Notes under the pieces: model-generated
What the model was told of the DNA's origin: nothing
What the model saw: the letters and a program-made list of their open reading frames with translations, nothing else
Database searches by the model: none
Program-made: the position numbers and the translations under genes
Shown here: one piece after another, positions 1 through 5,809 of the stretch
How positions within the stretch are numbered: the stretch's first letter is position 1
Layout of the letters: each line of letters begins with the position of its first letter
NCBI GenBank assembly: GCA_017530465.1
Contig: JAFXMJ010000566.1
Coordinates: 1-5,809 of the forward strand
Length of the DNA stretch: 5,809 nt
Reading direction: 5' to 3'
Source: Bacteroidales bacterium
GTDB lineage: Bacteria; Bacteroidota; Bacteroidia; Bacteroidales; UBA3824

Positions 1-233
1 CGGCTCTTACCAAAAAAAAACGAACCGAGTTAGACAAAATCCTAAACGGTTTGGCGAAGTTTCCCGAAAGCGGGCGCATAGAACCATTGCTGCAAGGAAT
101 GGATAAGGAGTATCGTGCCATCAACTTGGACAAATTGTTCAAGATAATATATTCAATCGGAGATGACACGATTACCATCGAAACCCTTTGGAATATGAAA
201 CGTAATCCGAAGTCGTTGAAAAAGGATATTTGA
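1..233 (+). CDS. RelE/ParE-family toxin, C-terminal part (5' end outside window)
   Basis: The frame is open from the left edge (first whole codon at position 3) to a TGA at 231-233, giving 76 visible residues. Family members are about 95-105 residues, so roughly the first 20-30 are missing; the TTG at 51 is only an internal codon. The visible part fits the RelE/ParE fold: a charged helix (KKKRTELDKILNGLAKFPES), then EYRAINLDKLFKIIYSI, then DDTITIETLWNMKRNPKSLK. The last piece matches the usual family ending, an I-Y-I/E strand followed by W-D-x-R-x-x-P, here as W63-N-M-K-R-N-P69. Relatives either cleave mRNA on the ribosome (RelE branch) or inhibit gyrase (ParE branch); the visible half does not decide which. 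No antitoxin follows before the convergent gene, so a partner, if present, should lie upstream, as in antitoxin-toxin operons. An orphan toxin cannot be excluded. Family assignment is fairly sure, biochemical activity is not. Confidence 0.8.
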   Translation, partial: ALTKKKRTELDKILNGLAKFPESGRIEPLLQGMDKEYRAINLDKLFKIIYSIGDDTITIETLWNMKRNPKSLKKDI

Positions 234-308
234 ACAGAAATATAAAGCAAAAATCCACGCAAACAACTTACTACACGTTTTTTTCGGAAGCGTTGCCCAG
301 CCCCGTCC

Positions 309-1232
309 CTACTTCTTCTCACCCAAAACGTCATCTATCTTTCCGCTGCCAGCTTTGCCGAATGAATTGGCATATTGGTCGGCTGCGTTGGCGGGGGGAA
401 CGGTGATGTTGCTTTGGAGGATGCTGACAAAACTGTCGTTGGCGGCTTGGATGATTTCCTCGTAATTGATGCGGAAAAGTTTTTCGGCTTTGGTGTGACC
501 GAATTGGTCGGGATTGTCGTCGGGAATGTCGTAAACACCACAGCGACCTTGATAGAGGTCGTATTCTTTTTTGAGGGCTTCGCTGATGGTGCGGTACTTG
601 ACCCAAAATTCAAGATTTCGGCACAATTTGTCGTTGGAAGAGAGCCACGCGGCAAAGCCTGAAATCACCGCAACTATAAAATTGTCCAAGTTGCCAAACC
701 ATTTGGGCACACTGCCTTCTGCCCAAGAAAGATTGCCAATGAAGATAAACAGCAACGATACCACCGACACCGCAAGGCTCAATCCCATCACCCAACGCTG
801 CACGCGGTGATAACTTTTTTTGAACTTTGATGCAGTGTCGCTGAAATAGTTGCGCGAACGCTTGAAACGGTTTTGGAGGAATTGCTCTTCGGTGCTGAAA
901 TCCAAGAGCTTCTTGCCCTGCTCCTTTTCTGCCTTCTGGTCAGCCTCCTTGATGCGCTGGACATATTTTTGGTAGTCTGCCTCATCCTCCGGCAGTCCGT
1001 AGGCAAAGTTCAGGAAAGTTGTTATTACCTGAACCTGCTGCTCGGTGTAGTCCTCAATTACGGAAATGTCGTTTTGCTTGGCTTCGTAGTCTTTCCTAAA
1101 TTTTGCAATCAGCTCCCTGTCGTCCTTTGAAAATTTGACTACATATTGCATATAGCAGTCAATGGCGTAGGGGCTGCCCTCGCCTGCAAGTTTCTTTATA
1201 TTGTCGTATCGTGTGAAGATGTTTTTTGCCAT
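309..1232 (-). CDS. DUF4231/SLATT-like two-transmembrane protein
   Basis: This is a 307-residue protein. The frame could begin at 1313, but the promoter at 1262-1292 lies inside that extension, so the ATG at 1232 (MAKNIF) is chosen. No Shine-Dalgarno sequence sits at a usable distance; the leader is A/T-rich, as is common in Bacteroidota. Residues 1-125 are soluble, charged and mostly helical in character, with a likely coiled-coil stretch at about 85-110, and I recognise no domain there. Residues 126-145 are basic and lead into TM1 (about 148-166), a short loop, then TM2 (about 183-198). After TM2 comes the most telling part, W210-VKYRTISEALKKE-Y followed by a G-V-Y, which resembles the WxxYRxxxEaLkrE...GxY block of DUF4231, a member of the SLATT group. 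SLATT proteins have been proposed as membrane-acting effectors in nucleotide-signal and SLOG-linked conflict systems. Here no sensor or synthase is adjacent. The C-terminal 30 residues look disordered. Family is likely; an effector role is inference. Confidence 0.75.
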   Translation of the reverse strand: MAKNIFTRYDNIKKLAGEGSPYAIDCYMQYVVKFSKDDRELIAKFRKDYEAKQNDISVIEDYTEQQVQVITTFLNFAYGLPEDEADYQKYVQRIKEADQKAEKEQGKKLLDFSTEEQFLQNRFKRSRNYFSDTASKFKKSYHRVQRWVMGLSLAVSVVSLLFIFIGNLSWAEGSVPKWFGNLDNFIVAVISGFAAWLSSNDKLCRNLEFWVKYRTISEALKKEYDLYQGRCGVYDIPDDNPDQFGHTKAEKLFRINYEEIIQAANDSFVSILQSNITVPPANAADQYANSFGKAGSGKIDDVLGEKK

Positions 1233-1261
1233 AATACCAATCGTTTTAATTGTTTCTCCGC

Positions 1262-1292
1262 CAAAGGTAAACAATCTTCCCGACACTGCAAA
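1262..1292 (-). promoter_or_regulatory. Bacteroidota-type promoter of the SLATT-like gene
   Basis: Read on the minus strand there is TTTG at 1292-1289, a 19-nt spacer, then TACCTTTG at 1269-1262. This matches the Bacteroidota primary-sigma consensus (-33 TTTG, 19-21 nt, -7 TAnnTTTG) at every fixed position. Transcription would begin near 1255-1258, giving a leader of about 25 nt before the ATG at 1232. The placement means the SLATT-like gene can be transcribed independently of tamB, and it rules out the in-frame ATG at 1313 as start for this transcript. The match is to a short motif in A/T-rich DNA, so some chance similarity is possible. Confidence 0.7.
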
Positions 1293-1324
1293 AAATTTTT
1301 GAATTATCAGCAAAAATGCGTGTT

Positions 1325-1349
1325 ATAATTCGCAAGATCTGCGAATTAT
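1325..1349 (-). terminator. Perfect 10-bp inverted repeat at the tamB stop; possible terminator
   Basis: ATAATTCGCA (1325-1334) and TGCGAATTAT (1340-1349) are perfect reverse complements around a 5-nt loop. The repeat includes the tamB stop codon (1346-1348). In the tamB transcript it would fold into a hairpin, followed 9-13 nt later by five T (1316-1312). The T tract is not adjacent and the stem has only four G:C pairs, so it would be a weak intrinsic terminator or a 3'-end stabilising stem. Alternatively, as a DNA dyad about 65-95 bp upstream of the SLATT-like gene's start of transcription, it could bind a dimeric regulator. The repeat is certain; its role is not. Confidence 0.4.
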
Positions 1350-4300
1350 TCTTTCCGCCTCCTCGGCGTGAAAAACTTGACAAAACCACGCCAAAACTCT
1401 CCAAAGGTGTCGAACTCCTTGCGATAAGTCAAGCCGACACCTTGTTTGTAATGCGCCTCGCTGAGTTCGTCGTCGTTGGCCTTGTTGAAGACGTTGAGAG
1501 TCATCGAGCCAGACTTATTGAGCTTGACATCCACTTCCACTTCGCCGACTACATTGTTGGTGCGCTGGTTTGCACCGGCGGCATTGCTCTCGCCGCCTAC
1601 GCCGAGATTGGTGGTCACCGACACACGGTCGTCAAAAAGTTGAGTGGAGACCGCCACATCAAGTTCGTCAGACTGGGTTTCGTTGCCTATCTGATAATTA
1701 ACACCTACATTCACCTTGTCGGTGACATCGGAGAGCCAGTGATTGATTTTGTTGCTGACAATTTCGCCCGGATTTATGTCCGAAAACATCGAACTTTCGC
1801 TGCTCCTCAAGCCCGGCAACGGCTGGAACTGATTGAGCAGCAACAACGAAAACATCTGCTTATTGATATTGCCCTCGTCGAGATTGTCCAATTGACCTTG
1901 CGCCACGTCAGAATTGTCCTCCACCTTCACGCCGAAGGAAATATCAGGCGTCATGAGGTTGCCGCGCATTTTCAATAGGCACTGCACCGGCACTTTCTTG
2001 TCGCGGTAACGGTCGTCGCACATAAGGTTGTAGAGGCTCACTTTTCTAAGACGATACATCGCTTGAAGATCCACAATTGCGTCCATCGGGTCGCCGTTCC
2101 AACGGAGCGTGCCGCCCTTGACGACCTCAAATTTTTTGCTCAGCACCGTACCCATCGAAAACATATAAATACCTTTTTCCATCGACAATGTGCCGTACAT
2201 ATTGAAATCGCCGCCGCTCGTTACGTTTAGTTTGAGATTGCCGGAGGCGGAGGCTTTCAGGTTGTTGCTGGAATTTGCATCGAGCAGAGCCTGCACTTCG
2301 GCGTCGGGCGTCACTTCGAGGTTGAAGTTCATACGGATGTCGGAGAGGTCTGCCTGTTGACGGTGGATTTCCACAGTGTCTTCTGGCGACTTGAAGTGGA
2401 TGAACTTGAAATCGTTGCTCACCTCGCTTGCACCGTACAACGGCAAGAATACCTGAGTATTTTTCTCGGTCTTCACCTTGGCATCGATATTAATCATTCG
2501 CGTGGGGTCGCCGGTGATGCTCACATTACCCGATGCAAACGCCTTGCCCCAAAAAGCGGAGCTGTCGGTCTCCTTGGCGTCGAGCAGCGTGAAATTCTTG
2601 AGCTGGAGGTTCACGCTCATCTTGAAATTGTCGAAGTTGTCGTGGTTGATGACGCCTTCGAGGTATGCCACGCCCGCCTTGCCAGAGAGGAGCTTCACTT
2701 TTTCAAGGGTGATTTTGTGATTATCCAAAGTGATGTTGAGCGAATTTTGTATGGTGTATTTCACGCCGAGGTAGTCGATATGGAAGTAGCCGCCCTTGAG
2801 CTTGAGGTTGCTCTCGATTTTTGGGCTGTCGAGCTTGCCAGTAATCTTAGTGATGCCGTCCAGGAACTGGGTGCTCGGCACTTTGAGATAGTTTTGGAAC
2901 AACGGGCGCAACACCCTGGACGGCAGATTGCCAATATCAAAGGTAAAATCGATTTCCTGGCTCTTGAGGTCAACGTTGCCCGAGCCGTGGAGATTCTTCT
3001 TCTGCATCTTTGAAAGCGTGTAGAAATCAAGCACGAGCATAGAGTCGGCGGGCTGGAATCCAATCTCCGCCGAGAATGGCCCGAGGTTAACATCATTGAT
3101 TTTCAACGTGTCTATCTTATTGTAAACTTCCACCAATGGCAGCGCGCCGTACAAGTTGGAAAGCGACACGTGACCAGTGGAGTGTCCAGAGATGGAATTG
3201 TTGCCTATGAAATAATTGAACAGCGAGAGGTCGAAATCCTGCAATTCCACGTCCACCTTGTCCTCAGGCGAATTGCTAATGTTGCCGTTGATGGCGAGCA
3301 TCTGTCTGCCGTTGCGCAGAAGGAAGTCCTTGATGGACACGGCATTGGAATCCACAGTAATCGACGAATGCGGGATGTCCCATTTTGCACCCATCACATA
3401 AAACATCGACTGGTAAAACTCTGTCTTCAGCAGCGGGAAATGCCCTTCTATTTCGTGCGGAACCACCACAAAATTGCCCACAAATGAACCTTCGTTGCGC
3501 AGTGCCGACGAATTGTCCCAGACAAAGGAGAAACTTGCAGTGTCGTGGTTGGCAAGCACCTCGAAGTCGGGCTGCTTGAGCTTGATATTTTCGCCAATCA
3601 CAACAGTGTCGCTGTGCATATTGAACTCAAAATTGTCGTCAAAAATCCTCGCCATCACATTGAGGCTGTCGATGTTGTAATCCTCGTATGCAAGATGGTC
3701 GGTGCGGAGGTTGACCCACGAATTGCGCTGACGGGTATTGAAACCGCCATTAATAACGGTGTTGTTGCTGATGCGCAACTCGGGCATCATGAAATTGGTG
3801 AGCCTGTCCATGTCTTTGAACGTCACCGTAAATTCAAACCTGTTGCCAAGATATTGCTTGAAGTCGGGGTCGTTGTAGTCGATGACGCCCGGGCGCGACG
3901 GACGGCGGCGAGTCCTCACCTCGGATTCGCCCTTGTAATCCAACGACGGGAACACCACGTAAACGAAATTGGACAGTATCGCCGTCACCTGCGAGGTAAG
4001 CAGTCGCCCCTCAAAATCGGCGTCCACAAAATCAGACCTGAACACCATGCGCCGTGTCGGGATGCTGCTTACGTAGTAGTCAATGTATGCATCGAGGTTC
4101 AGATGCTTGAGTTTAAGGATTTTGCTGTCTTTTTCAAATTCTAATGGCGAGGTCATCCGCACAGTGCCGTTGATATTGTCGGGCGAATTGCCGGTCAGCT
4201 TAGCCGAAAGACTAAATTTCACCTTGTCAACCGTGTCAGACAATATGTGCGTGGCGCGGAGGTCGGCGTGATTGACATCGAGGTCAAAATCGTACTTTCC

Positions 4301-5809
4301 CGCGCCCGATACATCCACCGAGCCGAGGAAATCAATGTCGAGATGCGGATCCTTGACGGCAAGAAGTCCGTTGAACGAATTTTGCGTGAACCTGCCATTG
4401 ATGGTGATATTGCGGTAATAATATTGCATCAGCCCCACGGAATCCACCGTGCCGTCCACATTGCCGTCTATGCGTCCCGAATCCATCAGCCGCACATTCA
4501 CCTTGGCGTCGGTGGTCAAGAGACCGAGAGTCTGCTGGTCGCTAGCAATCACGCCGAGGTCGAGACCGTGCGCCTTGATGCCGCCATTTATATTATAACT
4601 GCTATCTACACGGCGGCAAGCCACGTCACCGATAATGTCGCCGAGCCGCGTGCCGAGAGTCCACTTGACATTGCAATTGTTGGTGTATCCCGACGCCCTT
4701 GCCGTGAGATCCATGCTGCCAAATTCGTCCAAGAAATCCGGCAGCGGTATCATCGGCACGGTGTCATTAGGCACGTGGATGGACGATATGTCGTAGCTAT
4801 TGAACCTCAGCCGCCCAATATTGACATCGAAATACAACCGCTTGACATCCGGCAGTCCCTTCACCCTCGCGTCGGCGATGAGCTGCGTAGCCTCGCCAAG
4901 TCCAAGGTCGAGACCCGTGATTTTCATATCTGAGACAGGACCTTGCAATTTGAGGGAGAGCGACGGACTGAGACCGTAGCCCGCAATGTCAGGCACGAAA
5001 TACGCCACGTCGTCAAGACCTACCACAGAGCCTTTTTTGACATCCACGTCCATAGCGACGCTGTCCACGAAATTGGAAAATGCATCAAGCCCATTATAAC
5101 TAAAAATGATATGCTCGGCGTCAAAATTTGTCTCAGGGCATCTGAGCGACAAGTCGTTGAGCACAAGTCCATTGTCGCAAAAGTTGGCTTGTACCTTGAG
5201 TCTATTGAGCTTGAATCCACATTCGTCGTATGCGCGCAGGGTGTCGATGCGGGCAAGGGCTGTCGTGTTTTTGTCGTTGGCAATGACATTGTGGGCGTGC
5301 AGGTGGATGTCGCGCAGACGGATGTCGCCGAAGTCAAACGCCCCGGGATGATGTGCGTCCGGCTTGGTGGAGTAGATGAAATTGGCGTTGGTGAGCTTGA
5401 GTTTTGAGACCTGAATGTCGTAAACTGCCGGCTTGGATTCCTCGTCAAGCTCGTCATCAGCCTCCGCCTCGCCACCCGAAGAGAGGAAACTATAATTGAA
5501 CGTGCTGTCGTCCAAGGCGTACAGCTTGACGGTAAGCGAATCTATCGAGAGGTCGTCGAGGTCGTAGGCATTGCCCCCGATACTAAAAAACCTCATCTTC
5601 GCCCTCAATTTGCCGAGGTGCAGCAGCGTGTCGCCCTCGCTGTCGCGCACCAGGATGCCCTCCACCGCCACCCTGCGGCTAAACACATTGACAAAAAAAC
5701 GCGAAATCCTCACCTCTGTGCCAAACTTTTCGGAAAGATAAGCAGAGGCGTGGGAATTGATGAAATGCTGCACAGGAGGATACGCCAAAAAAAGAGTAAG
5801 CAGCACCGC
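1346..5809 (-). CDS. tamB: TamB / AsmA-like translocation and assembly module protein (5' end outside window)
   Basis: The frame is open for 1487 residues from the right edge (last codon 5807-5809) to the TAA at 1346-1348; the GTG at 5804-5806 is internal. Bacteroidota TamB proteins run about 1450-1650 residues, so probably only the short cytoplasmic start and part of the membrane anchor are missing. The visible N-terminus (VLLTLFLAYPPVQHFI) is the end of the inner-membrane anchor, followed by SAYLSEKFGTEVRISR and GDTLLHLGKL, typical of TamB/AsmA N-termini. The middle is a long run of alternating short beta strands with no catalytic motif, as expected for the hydrophobic-groove beta-taco rod that spans the periplasm. 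The last roughly 380 residues fit the TamB C-terminal domain (DUF490): KGIYMFSMG...KKFEVVKGGTLRWNGDP, NINKQMFSLLLLNQF, then amphipathic strands ending in GVGLTYRKEFDTFGEFW and a basic tail. TamB proteins work with an Omp85-family outer-membrane partner and are implicated in outer-membrane protein assembly and phospholipid transport. Odd points are an acidic stretch at residues 112-126 and an Arg-rich RTRRRPSR at 632-639. The reading frame is intact throughout. Confidence 0.93.
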   Translation of the reverse strand, partial: AVLLTLFLAYPPVQHFINSHASAYLSEKFGTEVRISRFFVNVFSRRVAVEGILVRDSEGDTLLHLGKLRAKMRFFSIGGNAYDLDDLSIDSLTVKLYALDDSTFNYSFLSSGGEAEADDELDEESKPAVYDIQVSKLKLTNANFIYSTKPDAHHPGAFDFGDIRLRDIHLHAHNVIANDKNTTALARIDTLRAYDECGFKLNRLKVQANFCDNGLVLNDLSLRCPETNFDAEHIIFSYNGLDAFSNFVDSVAMDVDVKKGSVVGLDDVAYFVPDIAGYGLSPSLSLKLQGPVSDMKITGLDLGLGEATQLIADARVKGLPDVKRLYFDVNIGRLRFNSYDISSIHVPNDTVPMIPLPDFLDEFGSMDLTARASGYTNNCNVKWTLGTRLGDIIGDVACRRVDSSYNINGGIKAHGLDLGVIASDQQTLGLLTTDAKVNVRLMDSGRIDGNVDGTVDSVGLMQYYYRNITINGRFTQNSFNGLLAVKDPHLDIDFLGSVDVSGAGKYDFDLDVNHADLRATHILSDTVDKVKFSLSAKLTGNSPDNINGTVRMTSPLEFEKDSKILKLKHLNLDAYIDYYVSSIPTRRMVFRSDFVDADFEGRLLTSQVTAILSNFVYVVFPSLDYKGESEVRTRRRPSRPGVIDYNDPDFKQYLGNRFEFTVTFKDMDRLTNFMMPELRISNNTVINGGFNTRQRNSWVNLRTDHLAYEDYNIDSLNVMARIFDDNFEFNMHSDTVVIGENIKLKQPDFEVLANHDTASFSFVWDNSSALRNEGSFVGNFVVVPHEIEGHFPLLKTEFYQSMFYVMGAKWDIPHSSITVDSNAVSIKDFLLRNGRQMLAINGNISNSPEDKVDVELQDFDLSLFNYFIGNNSISGHSTGHVSLSNLYGALPLVEVYNKIDTLKINDVNLGPFSAEIGFQPADSMLVLDFYTLSKMQKKNLHGSGNVDLKSQEIDFTFDIGNLPSRVLRPLFQNYLKVPSTQFLDGITKITGKLDSPKIESNLKLKGGYFHIDYLGVKYTIQNSLNITLDNHKITLEKVKLLSGKAGVAYLEGVINHDNFDNFKMSVNLQLKNFTLLDAKETDSSAFWGKAFASGNVSITGDPTRMINIDAKVKTEKNTQVFLPLYGASEVSNDFKFIHFKSPEDTVEIHRQQADLSDIRMNFNLEVTPDAEVQALLDANSSNNLKASASGNLKLNVTSGGDFNMYGTLSMEKGIYMFSMGTVLSKKFEVVKGGTLRWNGDPMDAIVDLQAMYRLRKVSLYNLMCDDRYRDKKVPVQCLLKMRGNLMTPDISFGVKVEDNSDVAQGQLDNLDEGNINKQMFSLLLLNQFQPLPGLRSSESSMFSDINPGEIVSNKINHWLSDVTDKVNVGVNYQIGNETQSDELDVAVSTQLFDDRVSVTTNLGVGGESNAAGANQRTNNVVGEVEVDVKLNKSGSMTLNVFNKANDDELSEAHYKQGVGLTYRKEFDTFGEFWRGFVKFFTPRRRKE

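Noticed and set aside
51..233. A complete 60-residue small protein starting at TTG 51.
   Set aside because: The frame is open to the left edge, and the upstream codons encode a charged helix that fits the RelE/ParE fold, so this is the end of a larger gene.
234..308. Possible bidirectional terminator between the convergent toxin and SLATT-like genes, suggested by seven T at 278-284.
   Set aside because: I could not find a stem of useful length before the T tract on the plus strand or a hairpin plus T tract on the minus strand; nothing else is visible in this gap.
339..359. GKAGSGK near the C-terminus of the SLATT-like protein resembles a Walker A P-loop.
   Set aside because: The motif needs S or T after GK; here it is I. 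There is no preceding hydrophobic strand and no Walker B, and it sits in a disordered-looking tail about 10 residues from the end.
1289..1301. Palindromic CAAAAAATTTTTG in the tamB-SLATT spacer as a terminator stem.
   Set aside because: It is an A/T-only symmetric run with no loop; its C/A part already serves as the TTTG promoter element on the minus strand.
1316..4933. Several long plus-strand open frames opposite tamB (about 200-230 codons each, for example 1316-1978, 2357-3013, 3545-4144, 4247-4933).
   Set aside because: They lie wholly antisense to an intact, clearly recognisable TamB frame, show no recognisable domains, and have the biased composition expected of a complementary-strand shadow.

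Overview
The window looks like Bacteroidota, most likely Bacteroidales. The evidence is a very large TamB of the Bacteroidota type, a promoter that fits the phylum's TTTG / TAnnTTTG consensus, and start regions without a Shine-Dalgarno sequence. No rRNA, tRNA, CRISPR array, transposase or integrase is visible.

Layout: positions 1-233 (+) hold the last 76 residues of a RelE/ParE-family toxin, whose 5' end lies off the left edge. It converges, across a 75-bp gap with no convincing hairpin terminator, on a 307-residue two-TM protein at 309-1232 (-). That protein carries a DUF4231/SLATT-like membrane module and has a clear Bacteroidota promoter at 1262-1292. Upstream of it, on the same strand, is the C-terminal 1487 residues (1346-5809, -) of an AsmA-like TamB envelope protein that runs off the right edge. 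A perfect 10-bp inverted repeat lies across the tamB stop codon, between the two minus-strand genes.

How the parts relate: tamB is a conserved housekeeping envelope gene (outer-membrane protein assembly and/or inter-membrane lipid transport). The two small genes beside it belong to families common in conflict and accessory gene sets: a toxin of a type II toxin-antitoxin pair, and a SLATT-type two-helix membrane protein, a class proposed to include membrane-perturbing defence effectors. The SLATT-like gene has its own promoter and is not obviously operonic with a nucleotide cyclase, SLOG protein or other sensor. The most interesting lead is therefore this standalone SLATT-like protein with an unassigned ~125-residue N-terminal region, next to a TA toxin. 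No complete new multi-gene system can be shown from this window.
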